Positions 1-10,305 of a DNA stretch of 64,000 nt are shown one piece after another. How positions within the stretch are numbered: position 1 is the first letter of the stretch; every line of letters begins with the position of its first letter. Source of the DNA: Marinilabilia salmonicolor. GTDB lineage: Bacteria > Bacteroidota > Bacteroidia > Bacteroidales > Marinilabiliaceae. The stretch is taken from assembly GCF_003003035.1 (NCBI RefSeq), contig NZ_PVTS01000002.1, forward strand, positions 289,236 through 353,235, given 5' to 3'. Position numbers and translations under genes: made by a program. Below the pieces are notes generated by a model. That model searched no databases, was not told where the DNA came from, and worked only from the letters and a program-made list of their open reading frames with translations.

Positions 1-3000
1 AATATGCAAATCCTCCCTCGGGAGTTTGATAGGAACTATAGCGATTCAATACACTTCCGATATTCTCCCGTGCCCGGGACTTTTGTTCCTCATTCATATC
101 CACTATTTTGTCGAGATACAATTGAGGGAACCCCCCGGAAGTGATCTGTTCAATACAACCATGGGGATATTCAAGCAGATAGGAGAGCCTGGCGGTCAAA
201 TCCATTGGAGGAATAGCACTTACCTCCAACCGTATGGAGTTAGTCCCGGCAATTCCCGGCAACTCATATTTTAAAGACCCTGATTCCTTTCCCTTCAAGC
301 TCGTAAAAACAGTTTTCGTCACCGACGGATTAGGCATCCTAATCATCAGGCTTTTGGTGATTTCATCTTTTCCCTGATTGCTGTTTGCCGAGATGACAAG
401 TTGCGACATTCCGGTAACAGAACCGGTTTCCAGTTCAAAATAAACGGTCTGTTCACCAGGTTGGTCAAAGCTACGTTTCTGAGAGGTTTCACCCGATATC
501 TTATAATGTTCCGATCCTTTCAAGGAAACCGTCACATCCCGTACTTTTTCATCAGTGACAAAAATCGTCACCGGAAGCCAGAGTTTCTCCTGCGGCCCCA
601 TCACACGAGGCAGAGAGCTCCATACCATTACCGGCTTTTTCACCTTAACAGTTGTCTCTTCACTTCCGGTAGCGGCCCCGTTGGTTCCTATAACCATTAC
701 TCTGACCGAACCGGTATATTCAGGAACCGTAAATTTGTGCTTTTCAGAACCACGCTTCAAATGAAACGGACCAAAAAAGCGGACCATCGGCTCAAAACGA
801 CGCATCTGATTCTGACTTCTGTCACCCGATAGTTCTCCGTCACCTCCAACGCTAAACAGCTGCTCAATTTTACCGCCAAAAGCACCAATCACCTCATCGT
901 ACAAATCCCAGGTTTTAATTCCCAGAGCCTGCCTTGCATTAAATCGCTGCCAGGGATCAGGCGTAGGGAAACCCGTCAAATCCAGCAAACCTTCGTCCAC
1001 CACGGCAACCACATAATCAAAAGCTTCATTGTTTTTCTCACTCACCTCAATTTGGGCCTCACTGCCCGGCAGCCATGTATCTGATGTTTCAATTTGCGGT
1101 TCCAGTCTTGTTCCCGGATCCTCAACCAAAACCGGAACAACGCCATAAAGTCTGATGGGCCGGTTATTTCCTGTTTGAGCATGCGGCTGAAGCAGCGTGA
1201 CACTCACATAGATATTGGGACTCATCTCCGGTGTGGCTTTAAAAGAGAACCGAGTCTCTTTAGCTTCGGGTGAAATCCACCAGCTTTTAAGAATACGGGT
1301 TCCTGTTTCCACTGAAACCAGGGCACGTCCTTCTTCTGCCGATGGAAAAGTGACCACCACATCTTCACCCACTTTATAGTTCTTTTTATCGGTAGAGAAG
1401 ATTAATTCGGATGCACTTTCTCCTCCCCTGGACTCACGAGCCCATCCCGGCCAGTCAACCCTGACAGTGGCAGCAGTAGAGTGCCCGGAAGAAGCATTGG
1501 CAACCCTTATCAGGTATCGACCCCATTCAGGTTTATCAATGCGCAAATCAAAACTTGCTTTTCCGTTACCGGATGTGGTTACCATGCCATGATCAACCCT
1601 GTTGTTGCTGTGAAATGACACATAACGGCCCAGATCTTCATCTGATTTTTCCCACCACCAGCGCCACTCTATTTTATATATGCTGTAGGTAAGATTCTGT
1701 CCACCAACCGGATTACCTTCGGCATCCACCGTCACCAGTTCTATGGCATGATCCTCATCGGTAAGCAGGAGTCCCCGATCGTCACCAGGTGGTGTACGCA
1801 TTCCTGTATAAACATCATAGGGAGATAACGAAACCCGTTGTGAGGAAATACTGAAGGCGCCTCCCTCTTCAAAAACCCGTGAGGTAAGCTGAGCCGTCAG
1901 TTTTCCTGGAGCACGCTTATACGATGGCACTCTTTCCCGGAACGAAGCATTTCCCTTATCATTGAGAAGACCATCAAAAATAGTTACCTCGGAAGCATCC
2001 AGGCTACGGGTAGCATCATCAAAAATATATCCTGAGTAATCAGGAAAGGAGGTCTTTCGCTCCTTTACCGACATGCGCACATCTGCCCTGAGATCAGAGG
2101 CAGGAGAACCGTGTAACCATTCGGAATGAACAGAGAAATCTGTCGATACACCCGATTGTAATTCCTCTTCAGAAAAATCCAGATTTATCTTTAACCGGTT
2201 GGGCCTGATGGTTTCCACGCGCAATGTTTTTTCAAACACCACACCTCCCATCGAAATCCGGGCCAGCCACATCCCGGTGGGAGCCTCTTCAGATGTGAGG
2301 GTACGAAAGGTATAAAGCAAATTCCGTGGATGTGTACTTACCTGACGGTCAACCAATCTTCCGCGCGGATCGGTTAGCTCAAAAGTTACGGGGTGATTGG
2401 AAGACAAGGTTCCGGGACTACTTTCCACAGGCATAAATGAGACAAAAATAGAATCACCGGGGCGCCAAACTCCGCGCTCTCCAAAAATAAATCCACGCAA
2501 TCCCTCCTTTACGGTTTCCCCGGCTACATCAAAACGATCCAGCGGCAAAGCCTCACCCTCATTGAGCTTAAGATACCCGCGTTGCTTGCCCTGTTTGGCC
2601 ACAAGCAAAAACGGTGTCTCCTCAAAATTAAAAGCAGCAAAACCCTCTTTATCACTGATCTCTTTGCCCATAGACACCATCTGCAGATTAAACACTTCCA
2701 CCTCCACTCCTTTGAGTGGTTCGGTATTGCGCAAGTCGGTAACAGTCACCAGCATCTCCCCATTGGTACCACGTTTGGCCATAATTCCCAAATTGGAAGC
2801 CAGCACATTGGTTGCCACCCAACGCTGACGAGTGTAGTAAGAATCGGAACATGGATCATCCCTGTCGTACCAGTTGTAGTTGGAGTTATAATTGTATGGA
2901 TAAGTGGAATAGTAATCATCTGGCTCATCCCAAAACTCATCATCCGAATCAGACTTATTGCCAATGGAAGGTTCCGATTCATCCCCTTCTGAACAGGCAT

Positions 3001-4324
3001 AAATGGCATCCTCTTTTTCAAATCCCAACTCCACGCGATAAATTGCCCCAGGATCGGGTTGTACAAATTTCGAGAGATCAAGCGAAAAGGTATTCCATCG
3101 ATTCAAGTCCAATGTGGGATCATTATCAATGTCAATGCGTTGTCTGTGAACCAACCGACCGGCACGTTTTAATTGCGACTCTCCTCCAAGTTGGTTGATC
3201 TGAAGAAAATGTCCGATGTTGTGCTCATAAATCTTGATAATCCGGACTTTCACCGATTTGAGACTCACTGCTCTGAATGGCAGGTACAAACCATCTGAAA
3301 AAGGCATAATGGTTCCTTCTCCTAACAATTCAACCTGAGGCGCTTCAGTGGAAAAAGAAAATGAAAAAGCTCCTTTCCTGTTTAACTTTGTTCCGGCAAC
3401 ATTTGTGATTTCCGGCAATATCTTCAATGTCTGATTTCCCGTGACGGACTCTCCGGGATAAAGTTCCACCCTGTTGTTTTCGATATTCCAGTCAAGATCA
3501 ACACCCTGCATCACAAAAAGTCCGGAAACATCCTGAGCCGGATCTATGGGGTCACTGAAGGTTACCGTAATCACATTGCGAGGAGCAGACTCCATGCGGG
3601 CAGACACAATTTTGAAGTCATCGAGGGCAGGAATGGCAACCTCCAATTCACGATTATCGTCGGGCGATAACGGGCCCTCTGCAACTTCTATCAGCAATTC
3701 GTTCTCTGAACGGCCCCGGGACAAACCTGTCACCGACAGTTCATGAACCCTGCCATCAATGTGTGTCCATTCAGGGGACAACTCCGCTCCTTCGTATGTT
3801 ACTGTTACATTTTTCTCTACCACTTCGTCAACAGCTACATCAGCCAGAGCCACGCGGGCAGTAACTGTATAGGAATCATACTCGGACACCGAAACCGGCT
3901 GGATATTTTCCAGACTCAACCAGGCATTTTGCTGAACTGTGCGAAAGGTGAAGAAAAAGGATTCTTTCTCCCCGGGCAACAACCGGGGAAGATTTACCTC
4001 AACCTTAAACTCCTTCCCGGAAGGGAGCATCTCTTCAGGTTTAAAAACCAGGGTCCGGCTACCGACCCAAACTGCTGAGCCTTTAACTGATGGAGAAATC
4101 TTTACAATTCCCTCCTGCACAACCTTGCCGGCCTCGGCGTTTGCCACCGAAGAGGAAAACTCCACCATTACCGGAGAGGTGGAAGAAACCTGACCGGAAG
4201 TGAATGCACTAATTTTAGCATGAAATGGAGAATGCGCGGGCGCATCTTCTTTAACAGAAGATTCACAACCCCAAAAAAGAACTGCGACAATCAGCATTGA
4301 CGCCAGCGAAGTAAAAATTTTCAT
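1..4324 (-). CDS. Alpha-2-macroglobulin family lipoprotein, 3' end cut off by window
   Basis: The frame is open from the ATG at 4324 to the window edge (1441 codons), so the gene is partial. The N-terminus is a lipoprotein signal (MKIFTSLASM...LFWGC, Cys20), which predicts envelope anchoring. Further in are stretches typical of Bacteroidota alpha-2-macroglobulins, such as FGERGVWRPGDSIFVSF, followed by MG-type beta domains. Near the window edge the sequence YPHGCIEQ appears, with the thioester Cys and Gln at residues 1390 and 1393, so the protease-trapping thioester looks intact. A low-complexity Asp/Tyr/Asn-rich loop lies around 2840-3000. Bacterial members are thought to trap host or competitor proteases after envelope damage. 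In other genomes they often neighbour pbpC, which would lie to the left of this window. A MEROPS or Pfam A2M match is expected; family call secure. Confidence 0.93.
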   Translation of the reverse strand, partial: MKIFTSLASMLIVAVLFWGCESSVKEDAPAHSPFHAKISAFTSGQVSSTSPVMVEFSSSVANAEAGKVVQEGIVKISPSVKGSAVWVGSRTLVFKPEEMLPSGKEFKVEVNLPRLLPGEKESFFFTFRTVQQNAWLSLENIQPVSVSEYDSYTVTARVALADVAVDEVVEKNVTVTYEGAELSPEWTHIDGRVHELSVTGLSRGRSENELLIEVAEGPLSPDDNRELEVAIPALDDFKIVSARMESAPRNVITVTFSDPIDPAQDVSGLFVMQGVDLDWNIENNRVELYPGESVTGNQTLKILPEITNVAGTKLNRKGAFSFSFSTEAPQVELLGEGTIMPFSDGLYLPFRAVSLKSVKVRIIKIYEHNIGHFLQINQLGGESQLKRAGRLVHRQRIDIDNDPTLDLNRWNTFSLDLSKFVQPDPGAIYRVELGFEKEDAIYACSEGDESEPSIGNKSDSDDEFWDEPDDYYSTYPYNYNSNYNWYDRDDPCSDSYYTRQRWVATNVLASNLGIMAKRGTNGEMLVTVTDLRNTEPLKGVEVEVFNLQMVSMGKEISDKEGFAAFNFEETPFLLVAKQGKQRGYLKLNEGEALPLDRFDVAGETVKEGLRGFIFGERGVWRPGDSIFVSFMPVESSPGTLSSNHPVTFELTDPRGRLVDRQVSTHPRNLLYTFRTLTSEEAPTGMWLARISMGGVVFEKTLRVETIRPNRLKINLDFSEEELQSGVSTDFSVHSEWLHGSPASDLRADVRMSVKERKTSFPDYSGYIFDDATRSLDASEVTIFDGLLNDKGNASFRERVPSYKRAPGKLTAQLTSRVFEEGGAFSISSQRVSLSPYDVYTGMRTPPGDDRGLLLTDEDHAIELVTVDAEGNPVGGQNLTYSIYKIEWRWWWEKSDEDLGRYVSFHSNNRVDHGMVTTSGNGKASFDLRIDKPEWGRYLIRVANASSGHSTAATVRVDWPGWARESRGGESASELIFSTDKKNYKVGEDVVVTFPSAEEGRALVSVETGTRILKSWWISPEAKETRFSFKATPEMSPNIYVSVTLLQPHAQTGNNRPIRLYGVVPVLVEDPGTRLEPQIETSDTWLPGSEAQIEVSEKNNEAFDYVVAVVDEGLLDLTGFPTPDPWQRFNARQALGIKTWDLYDEVIGAFGGKIEQLFSVGGDGELSGDRSQNQMRRFEPMVRFFGPFHLKRGSEKHKFTVPEYTGSVRVMVIGTNGAATGSEETTVKVKKPVMVWSSLPRVMGPQEKLWLPVTIFVTDEKVRDVTVSLKGSEHYKISGETSQKRSFDQPGEQTVYFELETGSVTGMSQLVISANSNQGKDEITKSLMIRMPNPSVTKTVFTSLKGKESGSLKYELPGIAGTNSIRLEVSAIPPMDLTARLSYLLEYPHGCIEQITSGGFPQLYLDKIVDMNEEQKSRARENIGSVLNRYSSYQTPEGGFAY

Positions 4325-4452
4325 AGGGACAGAGTTCCTTTAAATCTGATTTATCCATGAATAAATTGTAATGAGTTGTACAAACTCGTTCCAAATCACA
4401 TATAAATCAGGTTGAATTAATAATTGAATATAAAATACAATCGTGATACCTA

Positions 4453-5553
4453 TTAGTCTTGCGAAAAGTCATCTTCTACAACCGCCCACCCCATCAGATC
4501 AGATAGATAAGCCGTAAGTTCAGCGGCATTTTTCTGATGCTGGGCCACGGTAGGATGCGAATCAATACCAATTCCCAAATCGCCTGTTTGGGGGGACATT
4601 TCAAAAAAGGTAACAGAGCCCCTTCCTTTGTCATTGGCCGTATCCACAATATATTTGAGATAACCCCTCACCTCATTCAGTACATCTCCATTCATCATAG
4701 GCCCAAGCAGACAAACAATTTGAGGCTGATGGTATTTGGATTGAATGATATCCAGCAAACGCAGGTAGTTATCCACATACAATACTGAATCTCCCCCAAT
4801 GGTGCTAAAATCATTGGTTCCAAGATTGATGCAAAACACATCGGGTTGCCTGGCAAAATCATATTTAGGAAAATCCTCGTACAAAAATATGCGGTCATAA
4901 CGATTGGTCATACAATCGGAATTTCCTTCTGCGGGTCCGTCATAATTGCGATATACCCCGATACCTGACTTTGAAACAGAGATATGCCGGGCATATAAAT
5001 TTCTGGCAGTTATGGCAGCATAAGTCAGATAATGATTTTCTGTCTCCGGTCCAAAAGTATCTCCATTCAGTCCTTCGTTTCCATAACCGCAGGTGATGGA
5101 ATTGCCAATGAACTCAATAAGGCGGTCCTGTTTGGTAAAGAGTGGTTTCAAGGTTGCCCCCGATTCAAGCTCAAAACCTCTAAAGGTTGTTTTGCCAAAG
5201 CTGACTTCCGTGCGTTTAAAAAGTTCTATCTCATGATTTGTCCCAGTCAGTCCTTCCGCCAATACGTAAGCATGTTTTCCTTTAGCTGTATGAATTGTTC
5301 GTAACACTTCACCGTCCAAAATAACATTGTAGAAGTTTTCCCCTTTCTCATCCTCCAGTATGGCAATGATAAGGCCTCCGTCAAAACAAGCCCTGATACT
5401 CACTCCGGAATAAGCAAAAGATGGAGCTTCAGGGTTTGAAAAATCGATACGCCCTGTATATTCAATCAGAGCGTTACGTGCAGAAATACGGCTTTGAGCA
5501 TTAAGCAAAAAACCGATCATTGAAAACATAAAAATCAGAAATATTTTTTTCAT
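4453..5553 (-). CDS. Secreted SGNH/GDSL carbohydrate esterase, CE2-like
   Basis: I place the start at the ATG at 5553 because it begins a clean signal peptide (MKKIFLIFMF...LLNAQS). A longer reading starts at 5592. The 366-aa protein has an N-terminal beta-sandwich of about 130 residues, then an SGNH hydrolase fold. The nucleophile block is GNSITCGYG (Ser152), the Asn block is LGTND (Asn246), and the Asp/His block is DSHP (Asp331, His333). This two-domain layout matches carbohydrate esterase family 2, whose members deacetylate xylan or other acetylated glycans. It is therefore probably a periplasmic or secreted deacetylase. It is divergent from the DUF6377 regulator at 5701. Fold is secure; substrate is inferred. 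Confidence 0.87.
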   Translation of the reverse strand: MKKIFLIFMFSMIGFLLNAQSRISARNALIEYTGRIDFSNPEAPSFAYSGVSIRACFDGGLIIAILEDEKGENFYNVILDGEVLRTIHTAKGKHAYVLAEGLTGTNHEIELFKRTEVSFGKTTFRGFELESGATLKPLFTKQDRLIEFIGNSITCGYGNEGLNGDTFGPETENHYLTYAAITARNLYARHISVSKSGIGVYRNYDGPAEGNSDCMTNRYDRIFLYEDFPKYDFARQPDVFCINLGTNDFSTIGGDSVLYVDNYLRLLDIIQSKYHQPQIVCLLGPMMNGDVLNEVRGYLKYIVDTANDKGRGSVTFFEMSPQTGDLGIGIDSHPTVAQHQKNAAELTAYLSDLMGWAVVEDDFSQD

Positions 5554-5700
5554 TAAGGTCACCTTTTCATTTGACCAACTAAAGTACAACAAATCGATGA
5601 AAGTTTGATGTTTGGCTTGAAGAGATCATCAACCCGCCATGACTTTTGTCCAATTTTATTAATTTTACAGTTCATAATCAAAAGGCAAACATTAAAAGCC

Positions 5701-7341
5701 ATGAGACAAGCCATTTTCCTGTTCTTTCTTTTACTGACTTCCACAAACAGCGCCTTTGCCAATATTAGTGCAGAGGCTATCCTCGATAGTCTGGATCAGA
5801 CCATTGCCCGAAAGCAGGAATATGAACAACAAAAAGAAAAGGAGCTTTCCCTGCTTAAAGAGTGGCTCCGGGAAGCGACGACACAAAGGGAAGAATTTGA
5901 TCTCAGCACACGATTGTATGAAGCCTACCGAAAATATCAGATCGACTCGGCCATTGTATATGCTCAAAAAGCTCTGAAAAATGCAAAAACCCCAGAGAAT
6001 GTTCAACACACACATCTTCAGCTCGTCATTTTGTACTCTTCCACAGGCATGTTTCGCGAAGCAGAAACCATTCTCCAACGGTTAAATAAAAATGAGCTTC
6101 CAAAGTCGCTGTTGGCTGACTACTACAATGCCTGGCGCTTGTTCTTCAATTATTATGCGGCTAATGTGCAGCTTCCCGAATATGATCAAAAAACCAGAAC
6201 CTACCGCGACTCTTTGATCCAGGTATTGAATCCAGAATCGATGTTTTTTCGCATCAACCAAGCGGAAAGTCTTATAGAAAAAGGGGAAACTCAGCCAGCC
6301 GGCCAACTGTTGACCAATATGCTCGGGGAAATCAATCCTGAAAATGAGAACTATGCCATGGTCACCTTCTTAAAAGGATTGCTGCACGAAATCAGAGGAG
6401 AAACAGAAAAAAGTCAACGATTCTTCGCTTTATCTGCCATCAATGACATCCGAAAATCCACGAAAGACAACTCTTCTATTCAACATCTGGCGGCACTGGC
6501 TTATGAACAGGGCAATATAGAACGGGCTTTCCAATATTCCCAAGTGGCCCTCAACGACGCCCTGTTTTGTAACGTGCAGTTCAGAACTTATTATCTGACA
6601 CAGTTTTTTACGTTCATCAATGCCAATTATAAGGAGAAAATTGAGAAGCAAAAAAACCAGTTGCTGCTCTTTCTTTTTCTTATCAGCCTGCTTTCTCTGT
6701 TTCTGATTGGAGCGGTAATATATGTTTACAAACAAAAAGACAAAGTATCCGGAATCCGCCGGGAGCTGGATGAAATGAACAAGGAACTTTTACGTCTGAA
6801 CAACAACATAAAGGAGAAGAACAATCAACTGAATGAGCGAAACACCCTGCTGCAGGATGCCAATCAGATTAAAGAGGAGTACATAGCCCACTTCTTTGAT
6901 CTGTGCTCCAGTTACATCAACAAACTGGAGGATTACCGTAAATCACTCAACAAAAAGGCTGTCAACGGAGAGCACGAAAAATTGTTCAAGATGCTTAAGT
7001 CCACCTCCATCATCGAAACGGAGGTGGAAGAGTTGTACCGCAATTTTGACACGATTTTCCTCAATTTATACCCTACTTTTGTGGAGGAATTTAACCAGCT
7101 TCTTACCGATGAAGAAAAATCGGAACCAAAGAACGGTGAGAAGTTAAACACTGAGTTGCGCATCTTTGCATTGGTTCGACTGGGCATTACCGATAGCGTA
7201 AAAATAGCCTCGTTTTTACGTTACTCTCTAAGCACCATTTACAACTACCGCACCAAAGCCCGCAACAGGTCGGCTGTGCCCCGTGAAAAGTTTGAAGAGA
7301 TGGTTATGAAGATTGGCACCCTGCGAAAACCAAATCAGTAG
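5701..7341 (+). CDS. DUF6377-type membrane-bound TPR regulator
   Basis: The start at 5701 gives a signal peptide (MRQAIFLFFLLL...AFA); an upstream ATG at 5605 is unlikely. The 546-aa product begins with the family hallmark AILDSLDQTIARKQEYEQQKE. TPR-like helical repeats follow to about residue 320, then one membrane segment near 325-345 (LLLFLFLISLLSLFLIGAVI) and a coiled coil. The C-terminal cytoplasmic region contains a helix-turn-helix-like block (LGITDSVKIASFLRYSLSTI). Such proteins look like one-component sensors: periplasmic TPR sensor, cytoplasmic DNA-binding tail. The divergent esterase at 4453-5553 shares the 147-bp spacer and is a natural candidate target, but that is inference. Confidence 0.82.
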   Translation: MRQAIFLFFLLLTSTNSAFANISAEAILDSLDQTIARKQEYEQQKEKELSLLKEWLREATTQREEFDLSTRLYEAYRKYQIDSAIVYAQKALKNAKTPENVQHTHLQLVILYSSTGMFREAETILQRLNKNELPKSLLADYYNAWRLFFNYYAANVQLPEYDQKTRTYRDSLIQVLNPESMFFRINQAESLIEKGETQPAGQLLTNMLGEINPENENYAMVTFLKGLLHEIRGETEKSQRFFALSAINDIRKSTKDNSSIQHLAALAYEQGNIERAFQYSQVALNDALFCNVQFRTYYLTQFFTFINANYKEKIEKQKNQLLLFLFLISLLSLFLIGAVIYVYKQKDKVSGIRRELDEMNKELLRLNNNIKEKNNQLNERNTLLQDANQIKEEYIAHFFDLCSSYINKLEDYRKSLNKKAVNGEHEKLFKMLKSTSIIETEVEELYRNFDTIFLNLYPTFVEEFNQLLTDEEKSEPKNGEKLNTELRIFALVRLGITDSVKIASFLRYSLSTIYNYRTKARNRSAVPREKFEEMVMKIGTLRKPNQ

Positions 7342-7608
7342 ATAAATCTTACGCAAAGCTTTAGCCAATCATTAACAATGCCCTGCAAAGATCTGTTCAT
7401 TGCGAACGTAGTGAAGCAATCTCAATTTTCTAACCGGACACCAATCATTCCATTTCTACTACTTTTTCAAGCTTCACAACAGCAGCAACAAACTCTCTAT
7501 CAGGAACAAATGTTTTACAACAACTACTTTTAGCACCTTCTTTCACAGGTCGCTTTCTATTTGGCTAACTTTGATTTCCGAAATAAACAAAAACGATAAA
7601 ACAAATTC
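7342..7608. other. Intergenic, no gene seen
   Basis: This spacer of 267 bases holds no convincing ORF. Around 7397-7420 it carries a CATTGCGAACGTAGTGAAGC stretch, which resembles the generic 'attgcgag...gaagcaatctc' intergenic repeat common in bacterial genomes. A weakly similar stretch occurs at 57235-57270. No terminator hairpin was recognised after the DUF6377 gene. Confidence 0.5.
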
Positions 7609-8787
7609 ATGGCTGCAGAAAGTAAAAGGTTTTATGTAGTGGATGCATTGCGTGGCTTTGCCATCATTTCAATCATGTTATTGCACAACATCGAGCATTT
7701 CGACTTCTACTATGTGCCGGAAAACATCCCCCAGTGGATGGCATCCATTGATACGATCATCTGGGATACGATGTTTTTCCTTTTTGGAGGTAAATCATAT
7801 GCCATGTTTGCCCTTCTATTTGGTTTGACCTTTTACATCCAGATGCACAATCAGGAGAAACACGGAGAAGATTTTCGACCGCGTTTTGCCTGGCGTATGT
7901 TTTTGCTGCTGATTTTTGGAATCATAAATTCTGCATTCTTCCAGGGAGACATTTTATCAATTTATGCAATACTCGGAATCCTGCTGATACCGGTGGCCAG
8001 ATTCAGTGACAAAGCACTATTTATTATCGCCCTCATTTTATTTCTGCAACCCTACGAAATGATCAGGCTTTTTATAGCAATTCAGAATCCTGAAATGCAG
8101 ATATCCGATCCTGCTTCATGGGCATATTTCGGGAAAATGAGTGAATACGCTGCTGGAGATTCCTTATTTGCCACCATCAAAGGGAACCTCACCAACGGCA
8201 AGGTGGCCGTGCTTCTCTGGAACTGGGAAAACGGACGATATTTTCACATTCTGGCCCTGTTTATCTTTGGATTACTTGCCGGCCGAAGAAAGTTATTTGC
8301 CTGGAATGACGCAACCAAACAATTCTGGACCAAAGCACTCATTATTTCTGCAGTAGCCTTCATTCCTTTGTTTGCAATAAAAACCAGCACCGGAAACCTT
8401 ATAGACAGTGACGCCATTCGCCGCTCTTTCAGTATCATTGAAACTTCCTGGACCAACATAAGTTTCATGATTGTCTTGCTTTCTGGGTTTGTTTTGCTTT
8501 TTCATTCAAAGTTGATGCATAAAGTACTCAATGTCTTTACCCCAATCGGAAAGATGAGTTTATCAAATTATGTGTTTCAGTCAATCATAGGGGCGTCCAT
8601 CTACTATGGATTCGGACTCGGTTTATACAAACATGCCAACACCACCCCCGCATTTCTCATCGGACTGGTTCTTGCTGTCATCACCTGGCTTCTTTGCAGC
8701 TGGTGGGCAGCAAATCATAAAAGGGGACCACTGGAAGCCATCTGGCACAAAGCAACCTGGTTCAATTCAGAAAAAAGACATCATTAA
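7609..8787 (+). CDS. DUF418 (YeiB-like) integral membrane protein
   Basis: The 392-aa protein opens with VDALRGFAIISIMLLHNIEHFD, the typical start of DUF418/YeiB proteins and their acyltransferase-3-like relatives. About ten hydrophobic helices follow, and length is usual for the family. The C-terminal DUF418 block includes the region around IGKMSLSNYVFQSIIG. The role is not established; family members are sometimes proposed to be membrane acyltransferases. It is a single gene with a strong terminator hairpin downstream at 8864-8899. Confidence 0.88.
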   Translation: MAAESKRFYVVDALRGFAIISIMLLHNIEHFDFYYVPENIPQWMASIDTIIWDTMFFLFGGKSYAMFALLFGLTFYIQMHNQEKHGEDFRPRFAWRMFLLLIFGIINSAFFQGDILSIYAILGILLIPVARFSDKALFIIALILFLQPYEMIRLFIAIQNPEMQISDPASWAYFGKMSEYAAGDSLFATIKGNLTNGKVAVLLWNWENGRYFHILALFIFGLLAGRRKLFAWNDATKQFWTKALIISAVAFIPLFAIKTSTGNLIDSDAIRRSFSIIETSWTNISFMIVLLSGFVLLFHSKLMHKVLNVFTPIGKMSLSNYVFQSIIGASIYYGFGLGLYKHANTTPAFLIGLVLAVITWLLCSWWAANHKRGPLEAIWHKATWFNSEKRHH

Positions 8788-8863
8788 GGCGAGGCTTTCT
8801 GTCTGTAACAACACACTCCTTTCACACACGCCAATGACAATCTGTTACAGAGACTGCCAATTT

Positions 8864-8899
8864 AAAACCACCCGGAGACTGGATTCTGCGGGTGGTTTT
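8864..8899 (+). terminator. Rho-independent terminator after the DUF418 gene
   Basis: AAAACCACCC at 8864-8873 pairs perfectly with GGGTGGTTTT at 8890-8899, giving a 10-bp stem with a 16-base loop and a T-rich 3' arm. It lies 77 bases past the DUF418 stop and before the MFS gene. Confidence 0.8.
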
Positions 8900-8967
8900 C
8901 GTTGTAATCCGGATTATCCATAATTTTTTTAACTTCGATAAATTTTTAATTTTTCCTTTTATCCTGT

Positions 8968-10125
8968 ATGCAACTGAAAACAAAACAATTCTGGGTTTCA
9001 GGTCTGGTGATGATGCTTTTCGGAATCACCATGGTAGTGGTGGGCACCATCAACAATTTCCTGGTCGTGGAGTTTGGCGTAGATAAACTTTTCATCGGCC
9101 TTTGCGCATCCATCCTGGCTGCCGGGGTGTTTTCAGGTCTTTTCTCATTTGGGCCAATGGTTGAGCAATGGGGCTACAAACCGGTAATGTTGGGGGGGTT
9201 ACTGCTGGCAATCGCAGGCATAACAGGAATTGTTTACACCCCTCTGGTACTTTATGTTCCGGTATTTTTCTTTTTTATCGGAGCCGGAGGAGGAGCTGTC
9301 AATGGAGCCACCAATATGCTGGTGGCCAACATATTTCCAAAGAACAACAGCGCATATCTAAGTCTGCTGGGCGTGTTTTATGGCATCGGAGCATTGGGAT
9401 TGCCGTTGCTTACCTCACTCATGCTTGAGAGTGATTTTCCCTATCAGACCATCCTGACTCTGGTGGCGGGATTTCTGTTTATCCCCATCCTACTGGTCTC
9501 GTTTCTGAAATTCCCCGGAGCCGTCAGGTCGGCCCCCATCCCTCTGAGGAAGTTCTTTCTCATGCTTACCCATCCGGCAATACTACTTTTTGGGTTTTAT
9601 ATGTTTTTTCAGGGCTCTGTAGAAGGCATCATTCCGGTATGGGCTCCGTCCTACCTTTCAGAAATCACAGGAGTAACATACGAAAAAGGGTTATATGCCA
9701 TTACCATCAGTGCTACGGGCCTTACTTTCGCCCGTCTCTTGCTTGGGCGTTTTCTTAAAATATATCCTACTTTCCATGTATTGCTTATCAGCATGGTCAT
9801 TTTCACTTTCGGAACAATCATCTTCGGCTGGGGTAGTTCGTTTTTGATCAGTCTCGCCGGAATTGCCATTATGGGACTGGGGATGGCAGCCTTCTTTCCG
9901 GTAATGATGGGCTATACTGTAAGTCATTTCCCTGAAAATCCTGGAACTGCCCTTAGCCTGGTTATGGCAATGGGCCTGGGTGGCAATTTACTAATCAACT
10001 ATATCACCGGCATTATGCTGGATTCTTTCGGCGTCGATAAATTCATTTACATGATTGCAGCATTAATTCTCGGCCTTTTTATATTGCTTTATTTAATAAA
10101 AACCAGGCTTTTGGATCAAAAATAA
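8968..10125 (+). CDS. MFS transporter
   Basis: The 385-aa protein has about twelve membrane helices. Major facilitator features include the conserved loop region after helix 2 (GPMVEQWGYKPVML) and a Gly-rich helix 4 region (FIGAGGGAVNGATNMLVANIFP). Length fits a compact 12-TM member. That second motif and the helix 5 stretch LLGVFYGIGALGLPLL recall sugar/drug:H+ symporters of the FucP/YfkF-like groups, but substrate cannot be assigned. It stands alone on the plus strand between the DUF418 terminator and the MarC-family gene. Confidence 0.85.
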   Translation: MQLKTKQFWVSGLVMMLFGITMVVVGTINNFLVVEFGVDKLFIGLCASILAAGVFSGLFSFGPMVEQWGYKPVMLGGLLLAIAGITGIVYTPLVLYVPVFFFFIGAGGGAVNGATNMLVANIFPKNNSAYLSLLGVFYGIGALGLPLLTSLMLESDFPYQTILTLVAGFLFIPILLVSFLKFPGAVRSAPIPLRKFFLMLTHPAILLFGFYMFFQGSVEGIIPVWAPSYLSEITGVTYEKGLYAITISATGLTFARLLLGRFLKIYPTFHVLLISMVIFTFGTIIFGWGSSFLISLAGIAIMGLGMAAFFPVMMGYTVSHFPENPGTALSLVMAMGLGGNLLINYITGIMLDSFGVDKFIYMIAALILGLFILLYLIKTRLLDQK

Positions 10126-10305
10126 CCAGTGTATATCAGAAGCCGCCTCCCCTTTTGCCCAGAGCTAAAGGTTCCCCGAAATCATCCATGGTGGAATCAC
10201 AATGCAACCAGGATGCTGGTCTCTCCTTAAAAAAACATTTTTTTACAAGGAAATAAATGCTACTTTCGCGGCCGATTTTTTCAACAAAACAATAATAGTA
10301 AGAGC

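Noticed and set aside
401..4193. Several plus-strand ORFs of 60-143 codons over the first 4.2 kb
   Set aside because: They are shadows of the long minus-strand alpha-2-macroglobulin gene, whose frame is open across the whole region and carries family motifs.
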